A DNA stretch of 64,000 nucleotides from Leclercia sp. 29361 (GTDB lineage Bacteria; Pseudomonadota; Gammaproteobacteria; Enterobacterales; Enterobacteriaceae): contig NZ_CP049786.1 of NCBI RefSeq assembly GCF_011290365.1, positions 930,001 to 994,000 of the forward strand, in the 5' to 3' direction. The notes beneath the pieces were generated by a model that searched no databases, had not been told where the DNA came from, and was given only the letters and a program-made list of their open reading frames with translations. A program made the translations under genes and the position numbers. Positions 45,687 to 56,023 of this stretch are shown one piece after another (position 1 is the stretch's first letter; the number at the start of each line of letters is the position of its first letter).

Positions 45687-45946
45687 AGTAAGTCTCCTTG
45701 TCGATGGCCTGCAGACAATGTTGCAGGTCACGGGGTTAGCAGGTTTAGAGTTACCACAAGTCAGACTTGCGAGGTGGGTTCGAGAATACCACTTTCTCTG
45801 TCGGCTGGTAGGGGTTAGCAAGTAAAAACTCCGGGCCGGGCCGCTTAGCACTGGTTTTTAGTGCTTCAGATCTCTATAATCTCGCGCAACCATTTTCCCC
45901 CTCGAACACTTTTTAAGCCGTATATAAACAGGCTGGGACAATTCAC

Positions 45947-46405
45947 ATGAGCGAAAAATACATCGTCACCTGGGACATGTTGCAGATTCATGCACGTAAA
46001 CTGGCTGCACGCCTGATGCCATCTGAGCAGTGGAAAGGCATCATCGCGGTTAGCCGCGGTGGCCTGGTACCGGGGGCATTGCTGGCACGTGAGCTGGGTA
46101 TTCGCCATGTCGATACCGTGTGCATCTCCAGCTACGACCACGACAACCAGCGTGAGCTGAAAGTGCTGAAACGCGCTGAAGGCGATGGTGAAGGTTTCAT
46201 CGTGATTGACGATCTGGTTGATACCGGCGGTACAGCAGTCGCCATTCGCGAAATGTATCCAAAAGCCCATTTCGTTACCATCTTCGCTAAGCCAGCCGGT
46301 CAGCCGCTGGTTGACGATTATGTGATTGATATCCCGCAGGATACCTGGATCGAACAGCCATGGGATATGGGCGTAGTATTCGTCCCACCTATTTCAGGCC
46401 GCTAA
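45947..46405 (+). CDS. gpt: Xanthine-guanine phosphoribosyltransferase
   Basis: A purine-salvage enzyme making XMP and GMP from xanthine or guanine and PRPP. The 152-residue length equals E. coli Gpt. The PRPP-binding motif [12 protein letters not shown] is present, as are the [11 protein letters not shown] loop and the C-terminal base-binding [15 protein letters not shown] terminator follows. Confidence 0.98.
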   Translation: MSEKYIVTWDMLQIHARKLAARLMPSEQWKGIIAVSRGGLVPGALLARELGIRHVDTVCISSYDHDNQRELKVLKRAEGDGEGFIVIDDLVDTGGTAVAIREMYPKAHFVTIFAKPAGQPLVDDYVIDIPQDTWIEQPWDMGVVFVPPISGR

Positions 46406-46418
46406 TCCATACATTTTT

Positions 46419-46449
46419 AACGCCCGGTGATGCCGGGCGTTATTTTTTT
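46419..46449 (+). terminator. Terminator after gpt
   Basis: Stem AACGCCCGG / CCGGGCGTT with loop TGATG, followed by TATTTTTTT. Confidence 0.88.
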
Positions 46450-46504
46450 CGCCCTTGTCGCGTTACAATGATGCCCTCTGACGTATCTTAAGAGGCAGCG
46501 CGCA

Positions 46505-47749
46505 ATGTCCCAGGCGAATCTCAGCGAAATTCTCTTCAAGCCCAAATTCAAACATCCGGAAACCTCGACGCTGGTTCGTCGCTTCAACAGTGGCGTACAA
46601 CCGTCAGTGCAATCGGCGCTGGATGGCAAAAACATCCCGCACTGGTATCGCATGGTTAACCGTCTGATGTGGATCTGGCGCGGCATCGATCCCCGTGAAA
46701 TTCTGGATGTGCAGGCGCGTATCGTGATGAGTCAGGCCGAACGTACCGACGAAGATCTGTACGACACGGTGGTGGGCTATCGCGGTGGCAACTGGATTTA
46801 CGAATGGGCAACCCAGGCGATGATCTGGCAGCAAAAGGCGAGCCAGGAAGAGGACCCCCTGTTAAGCGGCAAGCACTGGCTGCATGCCTGTAATCTCTAC
46901 AGCATTGCGGCTTACCCGCACCTGAAAGGCGACGAACTGGCCGAGCAGGCGCAGGCGCTGGCGAACCGCGCCTACCAGGAAGCGGCCCAGCATCTGCCGG
47001 GTCAGATGCGCGAACTCACCTTTACCATCCCTGGCGGCCCGGCGGTGACCGGCTTCCTGCATATGCCCGCAGGCGACGGCCCCTTCCCGACGGTGATGAT
47101 GTGCGGCGGCCTCGACTCGCTGCAAACCGATTACTACAGCCTGTATGAGCGCTACTTAGCCCCGAAAGGGCTGGCGATGCTGACCCTCGACATGCCGTCA
47201 ATCGGCTTCTCGTCCAAGTGGAAACTGACCCAGGATTCCAGTTTGCTCCACCAGCATGCCCTCAAGGCGCTGGAGCAGAATCCGTGGGTGGATCATACCC
47301 GGGTGGCGGCGTTTGGCTTCCGCTTTGGCGCTAACGTCGCCGTGCGTCTGGCCTATCTGGAATCCTCACGCCTGAAAGCGGTGGCCTGTCTGGGGCCGGT
47401 GGTGCATGCGCTGCTAAGCGAACCTGCGCGGCAGGGCAGCGTGCCGGAAATGTACCTCGACGTGCTGGCCAGTAGCCTCGGCATGCACGATGCCTCCGAC
47501 GAGGCGCTGCGCGTGGAACTCAATCGCTACTCCCTGAAAACCCAGGGCTTACTGGGTCGTCGTTGCCCGACGCCGATGCTCTCTGGCTTCTGGAAAAACG
47601 ATCCCTTCAGCCCGGAAGAGGAGTCCCGCTTAATCACCTCGTCATCTGTCGATGGCAAGCTGCTGGAGGTGCCGTTCAATCCTGTGTATCAGAATTTTGA
47701 CAAGGCACTGCAACAGATAGCGCGCTGGATCCATCAGAGATTGAGTTAA
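46505..47749 (+). CDS. frsA: Esterase FrsA, fermentation/respiration switch protein
   Basis: A 414-residue alpha/beta-fold protein (E. coli YafA/FrsA), starting [21 protein letters not shown]. By literature on E. coli and Vibrio it interacts with the unphosphorylated EIIA-Glc; esterase or pyruvate-related activity has been debated. The nucleophile-elbow position reads [11 protein letters not shown], where the usual Ser is replaced by Arg in GFRFG, which fits the reports that it is not a standard serine hydrolase. It lies between gpt and crl, as in E. coli. Confidence 0.94.
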   Translation: MSQANLSEILFKPKFKHPETSTLVRRFNSGVQPSVQSALDGKNIPHWYRMVNRLMWIWRGIDPREILDVQARIVMSQAERTDEDLYDTVVGYRGGNWIYEWATQAMIWQQKASQEEDPLLSGKHWLHACNLYSIAAYPHLKGDELAEQAQALANRAYQEAAQHLPGQMRELTFTIPGGPAVTGFLHMPAGDGPFPTVMMCGGLDSLQTDYYSLYERYLAPKGLAMLTLDMPSIGFSSKWKLTQDSSLLHQHALKALEQNPWVDHTRVAAFGFRFGANVAVRLAYLESSRLKAVACLGPVVHALLSEPARQGSVPEMYLDVLASSLGMHDASDEALRVELNRYSLKTQGLLGRRCPTPMLSGFWKNDPFSPEEESRLITSSSVDGKLLEVPFNPVYQNFDKALQQIARWIHQRLS

Positions 47750-47806
47750 GAGATTGCTAATTTTTGGTGTTTTGGTACAACAGTGGCTTCATAAAAGGAG
47801 ATCGCA

Positions 47807-48208
47807 ATGACGTTACCGAGTGGACATCCCAAAAGTAGAATGATCAAGAAATTTATGGCTCTTGGCCCCTACATCCGCGAAGAGCAGTGCGAAGAGACTC
47901 GCTTTTTTTTCGACTGTCTGGCCGTTTGCGTTAACGTAAAGCCATCGCCGGAAAAGCGCGAATTCTGGGGATGGTGGATGGAAATGGAAGCCGAAGCGTC
48001 ACGCTTCACCTATAACTACCAGTTTGGCCTGTTCGATAAAGACGGTCACTGGCAGGCGACGGCGATTAAGGATCCTGAAGTGGTTCAGCGCCTGGAGCAC
48101 ACCCTGCGTGAATTCCACGAGAAAGCTCGCGCGCTGCTGGCGACGTTCGATCTGAAACTCGAGCCTGCGGATGATTTCACCAACGAACCGGTGAAGCTGA
48201 CCGCTTAA
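47807..48208 (+). CDS. crl: Sigma S-binding factor Crl
   Basis: Crl binds RpoS and favours formation of its holoenzyme, so it promotes curli and stationary-phase genes. The 133 residues include [19 protein letters not shown] and [29 protein letters not shown] precedes the start. Length equals E. coli. A bidirectional terminator separates it from phoE. Confidence 0.96.
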   Translation: MTLPSGHPKSRMIKKFMALGPYIREEQCEETRFFFDCLAVCVNVKPSPEKREFWGWWMEMEAEASRFTYNYQFGLFDKDGHWQATAIKDPEVVQRLEHTLREFHEKARALLATFDLKLEPADDFTNEPVKLTA

Positions 48209-48233
48209 CGTCCGACGTAAAAAGCAGACAATA

Positions 48234-48265
48234 AAAAAACCCGGCCATCCAGCGCCGGGTTTTTT
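48234..48265. terminator. Bidirectional terminator between crl and phoE
   Basis: Stem CCCGGC / GCCGGG extended by A6 and T6 tracts, with an 8-nt loop, between convergent genes. Confidence 0.88.
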
Positions 48266-48276
48266 ATTTCGCTAAA

Positions 48277-49329
48277 TCAGAACTGGTAGGTCATACCCAG
48301 GGCAACGATATCATCGCTGCTCACGCCCAGTTTATTGTCGTCATCAATCTGGTTGATTTTATAATCAACAAACGCGGACATATTTTTGTTGAAATAGTAG
48401 GTCGCGCCGACGTCGATATATTTCACGATATCTTCATCACCGATGCCTTCAATATCCTTGCCTTTAGACTGGACATAACCCAGGGAAGGGCGCAGACCAA
48501 AGTCAAATTGATATTGTGCAACCGCTTCGAAGTTCTGTGCTTTATTGGCGAAGCCACCGGAGATTGGCGTCATATTGCGCGTTTCGGTATACATGGTCGC
48601 CAGGTAAATGTTGTTGGCGTCATATTTCAGACCGGTGCCCCAGGCTTCGGCTTTTTCACCTTCACCACGTGCCAGCAGGTTCTGGGCATTGGTGCGGTCA
48701 GAGTTGGTGTAGGCGCCGCTGATGGCGAAGTCGCTGCCGCCGAAATCATAGGTCAGCGCCGTACCGAAACCGTCACCGTTCTGTTTCTTCGCTTCACGGC
48801 CTTCGTTTTTACCCTGATATTGCAGGGTCAGGTCCAGACCATCAATGGCACCGAAGAAGTCGGTATTACGGTAGGTAGCCAGGCCGCTGGCGCGTTTGGT
48901 CATGAAGTTGTCGGTCTGCGCGGAGGAGTCACCGCCGAATTCCGGGAACATATCGGTCCAGGCTTCGACGTCGTACAGGGCGCCGAGGTTACGACCGTAG
49001 TCGAATGAACCGAAGTCTTTCAGCTTGATACCGGCGAAGGCCAGACGGGTTTTTTGTGTCGCGTCGCTTTCGGCTTTATTGCCGGAGAATTCAGCTTCCC
49101 AACGGCCATAACCGGTCAGCTGTTCGTTAATCTGAGTTTCGCCTTTAAAGCCAAAACGCACATAAGTCTGGTCACCATCTTTGGCATCATCATCGCTGAG
49201 ATAATGCATGGCTTTTACTTTACCGTACACGTCCAGTTTATTGCCGTTTTTATTAAATACTTCGGCTGCCTGTACAGATGAAGTTGCTACAACGCCCATG
49301 ACCACTAATGCCAGAGTACTCTTTTTCAT
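48277..49329 (-). CDS. phoE: Outer-membrane phosphoporin PhoE
   Basis: A trimeric 16-strand porin that prefers anions and is made under phosphate limitation. The ATG at 49329 ([13 protein letters not shown]) gives 350 residues with a 21-residue signal peptide cut before [12 protein letters not shown]. The constriction loop L3 motif [20 protein letters not shown] and the terminal aromatic of GMTYQF are present. The PhoE assignment rests on close similarity to E. coli PhoE, the crl-phoE-proBA context and a Pho box upstream. Confidence 0.95.
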   Translation of the reverse strand: MKKSTLALVVMGVVATSSVQAAEVFNKNGNKLDVYGKVKAMHYLSDDDAKDGDQTYVRFGFKGETQINEQLTGYGRWEAEFSGNKAESDATQKTRLAFAGIKLKDFGSFDYGRNLGALYDVEAWTDMFPEFGGDSSAQTDNFMTKRASGLATYRNTDFFGAIDGLDLTLQYQGKNEGREAKKQNGDGFGTALTYDFGGSDFAISGAYTNSDRTNAQNLLARGEGEKAEAWGTGLKYDANNIYLATMYTETRNMTPISGGFANKAQNFEAVAQYQFDFGLRPSLGYVQSKGKDIEGIGDEDIVKYIDVGATYYFNKNMSAFVDYKINQIDDDNKLGVSSDDIVALGMTYQF

Positions 49330-49427
49330 TTTCAATCCTGGTTTCTTATAAACGCGCTAATATTCGCTGAACAGCAAGCTAAAGCTTTTGTTCCGTGAAA
49401 AAACAGGAAGGGTTTTAACGTTCTGAA

Positions 49428-49445
49428 ATGAACGTTTTATGACAA
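49428..49445 (-). promoter_or_regulatory. Pho box upstream of phoE
   Basis: The minus strand reads TTGTCATAAAACGTTCAT, close to the PhoB consensus of two 7-bp repeats around an AT-rich centre. It lies about 100 bp upstream of the phoE start. The same 304-bp gap (49330-49633) must also hold the proB promoter, of which I see only weak candidates (TTGGCA at 49561). Confidence 0.7.
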
Positions 49446-49633
49446 ATACAGAATAAGTTTAAAAAAGCGTATTTTTTTATTTCAGTAATAAAAGTGTCAA
49501 CGTTTGCCGCTACGCTTCCTGATCCCGCGCAACAAAGTGCCAGCCTGCGTGTTATGGCGGTTGGCAACGAGCCCCAGTCCTGATAAAAAGTCTGATTGAT
49601 ATCATTTTCCTTATTGTTAAACGGCAGAGAATC

Positions 49634-50737
49634 ATGAGTGACAGCCAGACGCTGGTGGTAAAACTCGGCACCAGTGTATTAACAGGCGGATCGCGCCGCC
49701 TTAATCGCGCCCACATTGTCGAACTGGTGCGCCAGTGCGCACAGCTGCATGCCGCAGGGCACCGTATTGTGATTGTGACCTCCGGGGCGATTGCCGCCGG
49801 GCGTGAACATCTGGGCTACCCCGAACTCCCGGCCACCATTGCCTCCAAGCAGCTGCTGGCTGCCGTTGGACAAAGCCGACTGATTCAACTCTGGGAACAG
49901 CTGTTCTCTATCTATGGTATCCACGTCGGCCAGATGCTGCTGACCCGCGCCGATATGGAAGACCGCGAGCGTTTCCTTAATGCCCGCGATACCCTGCGCG
50001 CGCTGCTGGATAACAACATCGTGCCGGTCATTAACGAGAACGACGCGGTCGCCACCGCCGAAATTAAGGTTGGCGACAACGATAACCTTTCGGCGCTGGC
50101 CGCCATTCTGGCAGGTGCGGATAAACTGCTGCTGCTCACCGATCAACAGGGGCTGTTTACCGCCGACCCGCGCACCAATCCTCAGGCCGAGCTGATCACC
50201 GATGTGAAAGGCATCGACGATGCGCTGCGTGCCATTGCGGGCGACAGCGTCTCTGGCCTTGGCACCGGCGGGATGGGCACCAAACTGCAGGCCGCTGACG
50301 TGGCGTGCCGGGCGGGTATCGACACCATCATCGCCGCCGGCAGCCGTCCGGGCGTGATTGGTGATGTGATGGAAGGCATTTCGGTTGGAACCCGTTTCCA
50401 CGCCGAAGCCACCCCGCTGGAAAACCGCAAACGCTGGATTTTCGGCGCGCCGCCTGCCGGGGAGATCACCGTTGATGAAGGTGCCACCGCCGCGATTCTG
50501 GAACGAGGCAGCTCATTGCTTCCAAAAGGAATTAAAAACGTGACAGGCAACTTCTCCCGTGGTGAAGTGATCCGTATCTGTAATCTGGAAGGGCGCGACA
50601 TTGCCCATGGCGTGTGCCGCTACAACAGCGACGCGCTGCGCCGTATTGCAGGCCACCATTCACAGCAGATCGATGCCATTCTCGGCTATGAGTATGGCCC
50701 GGTTGCTGTCCATCGCGACGATATGATCACCCGTTAA
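49634..50737 (+). CDS. proB: Glutamate 5-kinase
   Basis: The first enzyme of proline synthesis, phosphorylating glutamate at the gamma carboxyl; inhibited by proline. The 367-residue protein has an amino-acid kinase domain ([24 protein letters not shown]) and a C-terminal PUA domain from about residue 275. Length equals E. coli. It lies 10 bp before proA. Confidence 0.98.
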   Translation: MSDSQTLVVKLGTSVLTGGSRRLNRAHIVELVRQCAQLHAAGHRIVIVTSGAIAAGREHLGYPELPATIASKQLLAAVGQSRLIQLWEQLFSIYGIHVGQMLLTRADMEDRERFLNARDTLRALLDNNIVPVINENDAVATAEIKVGDNDNLSALAAILAGADKLLLLTDQQGLFTADPRTNPQAELITDVKGIDDALRAIAGDSVSGLGTGGMGTKLQAADVACRAGIDTIIAAGSRPGVIGDVMEGISVGTRFHAEATPLENRKRWIFGAPPAGEITVDEGATAAILERGSSLLPKGIKNVTGNFSRGEVIRICNLEGRDIAHGVCRYNSDALRRIAGHHSQQIDAILGYEYGPVAVHRDDMITR

Positions 50738-50747
50738 GGAGCAGGAC

Positions 50748-52001
50748 ATGCTGGAACAAATGGGCGCCGCTGCCAAAGCCGCCTCGTACAAACTGGCGCT
50801 CCTTTCCAGCCGCGAGAAAAACCGCGTGCTGGAAAAAATCGCAGAGTATCTGGAATCACAATCCGCAGAGATTTTACGTGCCAACGAACAGGATTTAGCC
50901 GAAGCGCGCGACAACGGCCTGAGCGAGGCGATGCTCGATCGCCTGGCCTTAAACCCCGCGCGCCTGAAAAGCATTGCCGACGATGTGCGTCAGGTATGCA
51001 GCCTGGCCGATCCGGTCGGGCAGGTGATTGACGGCGGGCTGCTGGACAGCGGTCTGCGCATTGAACGTCGCCGCGTGCCGCTCGGCGTAATTGGCGTGAT
51101 CTACGAAGCGCGACCTAACGTCACCCTTGATGTCGCCTCTCTGTGCCTGAAAACCGGTAACGCTGCCATTCTGCGCGGCGGGAAAGAGACCTGGCGTACC
51201 AACGCTGCAACGGTAAAAGTGATCCAGCAGGCGCTGGAAGAGTGCGGCCTGCCGGCCGGTGCGGTACAGGCGATTGAAAGCCCGGATCGTGCCCTGGTCA
51301 ACGAGATGCTGCGGATGGACAAATACATCGACATGCTGATCCCGCGTGGCGGGGCAGGGCTGCACAAGCTGTGCCGCGAGCAGTCGACCATCCCGGTGAT
51401 CACCGGCGGTATTGGCGTATGCCATATTTTTGTCGATGAGACTGCCGAGATCGAACCGGCCCTGAAGATCATCGTCAACGCCAAAACCCAGCGTCCGAGC
51501 ACCTGTAACACGGTGGAGACGCTGCTGGTGCATCAGCATATCGCCGAACGCTTCCTGCCTGCATTGAGCCAGCAGATGGCGCAGAGCGGCGTCACCCTGC
51601 ACGCCGATGCCAGTGCGCTGACGCTGCTGAAAGCGGGCCCGGCGAAGGTTGAGGAAGTGAAAGCAGAACAGTATGACGACGAGTTTTTGTCGCTGGACCT
51701 GAACGTGAAAGTGGTTGCCGATCTGGACGACGCCATCGCCCACATTCGCGCCCACGGCACTCAGCACTCGGACGCGATCCTCACCCGTACCCTGAGCAAC
51801 GCCAACCGCTTTGTGAACGAAGTGGACTCGTCTGCCGTCTACGTCAACGCCTCCACCCGCTTTACCGACGGCGGCCAGTTTGGCCTCGGCGCCGAAGTGG
51901 CGGTCAGCACCCAGAAGCTGCACGCGCGCGGCCCGATGGGGCTGGAAGCCTTAACCACCTACAAGTGGGTCGGCTTCGGCGACGATACCATTCGGGCGTA
52001 A
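50748..52001 (+). CDS. proA: Glutamate-5-semialdehyde dehydrogenase (gamma-glutamyl phosphate reductase)
   Basis: ProA reduces gamma-glutamyl phosphate with NADPH to glutamate semialdehyde, which cyclises on the way to proline. The 417-residue length equals E. coli. The catalytic Cys lies in [14 protein letters not shown]. It is co-transcribed with proB, with which it forms a complex. In E. coli thrW follows; here a 9.6-kb accessory block intervenes. Confidence 0.98.
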   Translation: MLEQMGAAAKAASYKLALLSSREKNRVLEKIAEYLESQSAEILRANEQDLAEARDNGLSEAMLDRLALNPARLKSIADDVRQVCSLADPVGQVIDGGLLDSGLRIERRRVPLGVIGVIYEARPNVTLDVASLCLKTGNAAILRGGKETWRTNAATVKVIQQALEECGLPAGAVQAIESPDRALVNEMLRMDKYIDMLIPRGGAGLHKLCREQSTIPVITGGIGVCHIFVDETAEIEPALKIIVNAKTQRPSTCNTVETLLVHQHIAERFLPALSQQMAQSGVTLHADASALTLLKAGPAKVEEVKAEQYDDEFLSLDLNVKVVADLDDAIAHIRAHGTQHSDAILTRTLSNANRFVNEVDSSAVYVNASTRFTDGGQFGLGAEVAVSTQKLHARGPMGLEALTTYKWVGFGDDTIRA

Positions 52002-52031
52002 TCCCCGTGCGGGCGGCATCTGCTGCCCGCG

Positions 52032-54665
52032 CTATCCCTGTGAATTCTGTTCGATACGTTCCTGTGCCGCCGAGTCCAGCGTGGCAATTTGCTCCTGCAA
52101 CGCCGTCAGGCTGAGCGGCCTGCTGATTAAATAGCCCTGCGTTTCATCGCACTTCATCATCATCAGCTTCTGCAGCTGGCCTTCGGTCTCTACCCCTTCA
52201 GCGGTAATACTCAGCGAGAATGCTTTACCCAGGCCGATAATGTTTTCAACGATGGTGTTGGCGCTGTCGCTATCCGGCATGCCGTCGATAAAGGACTTAT
52301 CCAGCTTGATGCCATCGAACGGGAAATTGCGCAGATAGCTCAGGGAGGAGTAGCCGGTCCCGAAATCATCCATCAGCAGCTTCACGCCCAGCTTCTTCAG
52401 CGCCAGCATGATTTCAAGGCTGTTTTCCGGGTTCCACAGGGTGGCGTTTTCGGTGATTTCGATCTCCAGCCGGGCCGGGTCTAACTGTGAGATCTGCAGC
52501 GCATCCTTAATACGATCCACCACCTGCCAGGACTGGAACTCGACGGCAGAGATATTCACCGAGACCGAGAGACCGTGCAGAGACTGCTGTGCATCCCGAC
52601 AGGCGGTCTTCAGCACCCAGTCGCTGAGCGGAATAATCAGCCCGGTCTCTTCAGCCAGCGAAATAAACTGATCCGGCATGATCAGGCCAAGCTCAGGGTG
52701 ATCCCAGCGGATTAACGCCTCCACGGCGATGATCCGCGACAGGTCATGGCCGTAACGCGGCTGGTAAACCAGACGGAACTGCTCTTTTTTAATGCCGTCG
52801 CGCAGGCTCTCTTCCATCTCCCGGCGCTGCACCATCTGCTCAGCCATTTCGGGCATATAGAACACCCACTTGTTGCGCCCGGTGCTTTTGGCTTTGTACA
52901 GCGCGATGTCTGAGAAGCGCAGGAGTTCGCCCGCATCGACGGCATCGTGCGGCGCCATCGCGATCCCGATGCTGGCCCCGATCACGATCTCATTCCCGTT
53001 GATCATGAAGGGGCGGGTCAGCTCGGCAATAATACGTTCGCACAGGGTATCAATGTACCGCCGGTCATGAATGTCGGAGATAACCAGAATAAACTCGTCT
53101 CCGCCCTGGCGCGCCACCAGATCGTAATCGCGGATACAGTGCCGGAGCCTGGCCGAGGCCTCATGCAGCACGATATCCCCGGCGCCGTGACCGAACAGAT
53201 CGTTGACCGGTTTAAACTTATCGAGATCGAGGCTAAGCATCGCCAGCGGGTGCATCTGCGTCGGCTGCGCCCGCAGTTTGCCCTCCAGAAACTCGCGCAT
53301 CCGCACCCGGTTGGGCAGCCCGGTCAGCTCGTCGTGGCGGGAGAGATACTCCACGCGCGCCTGAGCCTCGACCTCCAGCGTGACATCCGTGGCGGTGCCC
53401 CGGTAGCCGGTTATCCCTTCCGGGGTGATAACCGGTTTGATCGCAATATGGCAGTAGCGCTGGTGGCCCATCGCGGAGAGATAGCGGCAGTGCAGCAGGC
53501 GGCGATGACCCGTCTGGCCGGGGAGGGTGATCCACTCCGCCAGCGACTGGTTTTCTGCGGACATTAACTCGCTCAGCGGGCGGCCGATCCAGGCTGATAT
53601 GCTGTGCCCGGTAATGCCAGGAAAACGCTCGGAAAGCCAGGTAAAACGCAGCTCGGGATCGGTCTCCCAGATCCAGTCCGTGGTCGCCTCGGCAACGTCC
53701 CGAAAACGGCGTTCGCTGGCGGTGAGCGCCAGACGGTTCTGGGCCAGCAGATAGGTGTTTTCATCATACATCCGCGCCTTTTTAAGCGCGTTGCGTCCCA
53801 GCATCAGGCCGGGGATCGCGGTGCAGAGCGCCAGCAGGATCAACAGCGGCAGGATATAGCGCAGCAGCTCCCGCCCAGGGTTATCGCTTTTCCATTCAAA
53901 GGTGATTTGCTGGCCATCAATGGGAAGGGTTGCCACTCCGCGTCGCCCTGCCAGTTTCGCGGCGCCCTTGTGCTGCACGCGGGTCTGATTGATACCGTAC
54001 TCTTCACCCAGCGCGCTGAGCTTACGGGCATCCAGCACGTCAACGAAGACCAGCACAGAGGCCGGGCCGGGAGCTACAGGGATACTCATGTCGTCACCCG
54101 TGGTGATGCGCGCTGCCGCCACCAGCGCCGGATGGCCGTCCTTCATCACCACCGTACTGGACACCGGCATGGCGTCCGGTTGGGCTATTTTCTGCAGCAG
54201 CTCGGGCAGAGGATCGTCTCCCAGCCAGGTTTGCAGCGAGCCTGTCACCAGCTTGCCGTCGATCACGCTGTAACGGGTCTGCCCGCTGCCGTCCACGACG
54301 AACAGCCCTTCGTACTCAAAATCGCGCCACAGCGTGGCACCCATATTCTGCCGGGTGTACGCCCAGTCGGTATCCACGCTGGGATGAAGATGCTGGTAGG
54401 CTTCGCCCCACCAGGCGTAGTCCTTGATATGGGTGGTGAGCGTATCGACGCGGTTATGGATCGCCTTTTCCAGCAGCATGGCGCTGTGCTTATCGCTGTC
54501 CTGATTGATGTTTCGCACGATCGTCAGCAGCGCGATGATGGCGATAATAAACAGCCCTGACAGCAGGGAAAACATCAGCAGCAGGGCACGTTTGATAAAG
54601 GTCGCCGTTCTTTTCGGCTCCAGATCCGTACCGGATATATCATCGGTGACAAAAAATTTATGCAT
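52032..54665 (-). CDS. CHASE4-PAS-GGDEF-EAL membrane protein, c-di-GMP synthase/phosphodiesterase
   Basis: An 877-residue inner-membrane protein for cyclic di-GMP turnover. Order seen: TM1 (27-50), a periplasmic CHASE4-like sensor (about 55-260), TM2 (268-291), a PAS domain (about 315-440), GGDEF (about 440-605) and EAL (about 620-865). The GGDEF motif is exact (521-525), and the inhibitory I-site RDYD (512-515) lies five residues before it. The EAL motif (649-651), EITEN, DDFGTGYSSL and EGVET are intact. Both halves therefore look active; which one dominates cannot be told. It is convergent with proA and divergent from the fimbrial regulator, which makes it a candidate control for the fimbriae. 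Confidence 0.93.
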   Translation of the reverse strand: MHKFFVTDDISGTDLEPKRTATFIKRALLLMFSLLSGLFIIAIIALLTIVRNINQDSDKHSAMLLEKAIHNRVDTLTTHIKDYAWWGEAYQHLHPSVDTDWAYTRQNMGATLWRDFEYEGLFVVDGSGQTRYSVIDGKLVTGSLQTWLGDDPLPELLQKIAQPDAMPVSSTVVMKDGHPALVAAARITTGDDMSIPVAPGPASVLVFVDVLDARKLSALGEEYGINQTRVQHKGAAKLAGRRGVATLPIDGQQITFEWKSDNPGRELLRYILPLLILLALCTAIPGLMLGRNALKKARMYDENTYLLAQNRLALTASERRFRDVAEATTDWIWETDPELRFTWLSERFPGITGHSISAWIGRPLSELMSAENQSLAEWITLPGQTGHRRLLHCRYLSAMGHQRYCHIAIKPVITPEGITGYRGTATDVTLEVEAQARVEYLSRHDELTGLPNRVRMREFLEGKLRAQPTQMHPLAMLSLDLDKFKPVNDLFGHGAGDIVLHEASARLRHCIRDYDLVARQGGDEFILVISDIHDRRYIDTLCERIIAELTRPFMINGNEIVIGASIGIAMAPHDAVDAGELLRFSDIALYKAKSTGRNKWVFYMPEMAEQMVQRREMEESLRDGIKKEQFRLVYQPRYGHDLSRIIAVEALIRWDHPELGLIMPDQFISLAEETGLIIPLSDWVLKTACRDAQQSLHGLSVSVNISAVEFQSWQVVDRIKDALQISQLDPARLEIEITENATLWNPENSLEIMLALKKLGVKLLMDDFGTGYSSLSYLRNFPFDGIKLDKSFIDGMPDSDSANTIVENIIGLGKAFSLSITAEGVETEGQLQKLMMMKCDETQGYLISRPLSLTALQEQIATLDSAAQERIEQNSQG

Positions 54666-54839
54666 TATTTACCCACTCTCTCAGGCATTTCTGTGTTCCG
54701 ATTAGAATTAGTATCGACCTGTTCTGGCGGGGCTTTATTTCAAAAAGGTAAAGGTAAAGATAGCCGATTATAGGGTTAAAAGAAGTAGATACGATGCGTG
54801 TTAACGGCAAATAGCTGCCAAATGTGACGGAGGATGCGT

Positions 54840-54968
54840 ATGGCCAGGCAAAACGGCAGCAACACACATTCATTCTTGCTGGTTGATCGGCTGGTGAGTA
54901 AAAAACAGTCAGCCTATTGCGTGGCCGTCACTATCCACCCTGTTCGTTGCGCTGAAATGTGCGTCTAA
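54840..54968 (+). CDS. Possible 42-residue small protein
   Basis: ATG at 54840 is preceded by GGAGG with a 6-nt gap, an excellent ribosome site. The frame codes for 42 residues starting MARQNGSNTHSFLLVDRL and ending in a cysteine-containing tail (YCVAVTIHPVRCAEMCV). I recognise no family. It stands alone in the AT-rich spacer. Chance occurrence cannot be excluded. Confidence 0.35.
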   Translation: MARQNGSNTHSFLLVDRLVSKKQSAYCVAVTIHPVRCAEMCV

Positions 54969-54974
54969 CCTCCT

Positions 54975-54995
54975 TAAGTTAAACTATTTAACTTA
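54975..54995. promoter_or_regulatory. Perfect inverted repeat, candidate operator
   Basis: TAAGTTAAA CTA TTTAACTTA: nine base pairs with a 3-nt centre, about 265 bp before the LuxR-type regulator and 310 bp before the c-di-GMP gene. The symmetry suits a dimeric regulator. The binder is unknown. Confidence 0.45.
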
Positions 54996-55260
54996 TTGTT
55001 TTTAAATGATTTGTTTCTTAATTAATTTTTTAATAAAACTTCATTGGAATTAAGGCTTATGGGGCGTTAGCTTTAAATAAAGAAAATTTCATTATCGAAA
55101 ATCAATAAGTTTAATATTTAGGATTATTATTACAGATACTGAGGAAGAATCCCATTGGATAAGTGTGGTCTTTTTATTTAATATTTATACATAGATTGTA
55201 ATGAATATGGGTAACGTATAGCGAGTGCACTAATCAGCTTTTTAAACATGGAGCACCCTA

Positions 55261-55935
55261 TTGAGTTCAATACTGATTTTGAGTGACGATTATATCTTTG
55301 GTGAGGCAATAACGGTTTTACTGAAAGAGGTGAAATCAGATGTCAGCACGCAGGTAAAAAAGGATGCGGTGACGGATATTTATTTTGTCACCTGGCGGGG
55401 GAGTATCGATCGCACTTTGGCTGCTAACCGATGCAGCGCATTAATCGTAAACATCCATGATAATCTTAATGCCAGAACTATTAGCCTGCTTAATCGGATC
55501 AAACGTGAATATCCGCTGATTCGCATTATGGTATTCGTAAATGAGATCGTGGATTATCAAAATCCGTTTATCCCTGTTTTAATGCCGATCTGTGACATTC
55601 TGGTTAATCGTTACGAAAGCATACCCGGGATAAAGCGTAACCTGACTCAATTAGGTTTACTTATGCAGCATGGTCCCACGCGTTTGCTAAATCGTTTTTC
55701 ACGTAGCGGCCGAATCATGCTTAACAGTACTGATTCAATGTTTTCGGCATTATCAAAGCGAGAACGTGAAGTAATGAACTATCTGGCTCAGGGAGAAAGC
55801 CCGACGGAAATTGCGGAAGAGTTATATGTAAGTCCTAAAACGGTATACACCCACAGACACCGAATTTATGCCAAGTTGGGTGTCAGGAATATTATTGAGC
55901 TGCATAAAATCATGCGCATTAGCGCAATTATTTGA
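55261..55935 (+). CDS. LuxR/FimZ-type DNA-binding regulator of the fimbrial operon
   Basis: A 224-residue regulator starting at TTG (55261) with GGAG upstream. The C-terminal LuxR helix-turn-helix (about residues 160-220, ALSKREREVMNYLAQGES, SPKTVYTHRHRIYAKLG) is clear and resembles FimZ. The N-terminal part looks like a receiver fold with acidic residues Asp9-Asp10, but the phosphoacceptor position reads LIVNIHDN with Asn64, so phosphorylation control is doubtful. Base composition is more AT-rich than that of the neighbouring genes. It lies 88 bp upstream of the pilin gene on the same strand, with no clear promoter between them. Confidence 0.85.
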   Translation: MSSILILSDDYIFGEAITVLLKEVKSDVSTQVKKDAVTDIYFVTWRGSIDRTLAANRCSALIVNIHDNLNARTISLLNRIKREYPLIRIMVFVNEIVDYQNPFIPVLMPICDILVNRYESIPGIKRNLTQLGLLMQHGPTRLLNRFSRSGRIMLNSTDSMFSALSKREREVMNYLAQGESPTEIAEELYVSPKTVYTHRHRIYAKLGVRNIIELHKIMRISAII

Positions 55936-56023
55936 TAACCCAGATATACCTCAGCTTCACCAACATCACCTCCATTAACGGCAAACAGACGCCAGGGAGG
56001 GTTTATTTAAAAGGATGCTACCC

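Larger units (their letters stand above)
54666..55260. other. AT-rich intergenic region between the c-di-GMP gene and the LuxR-type regulator
   Basis: This 595-bp gap is much more AT-rich than the flanks, above all 54970-55230, as is typical of H-NS-bound regions before fimbrial genes. It must hold the divergent promoters. It contains a small frame at 54840-54968 and a 9-bp inverted repeat at 54975-54995, listed separately. I see no tRNA or terminator in it. Confidence 0.6.

Noticed and set aside
53604..54560. 318-codon frame antisense to the GGDEF-EAL gene
   Set aside because: The sense strand encodes an intact, motif-rich protein; the antisense frame is a GC-bias shadow.
54658..54873. 71-codon frame on the minus strand before the GGDEF-EAL gene
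   Set aside because: It overlaps the start of the real gene in another frame and has no ribosome site.
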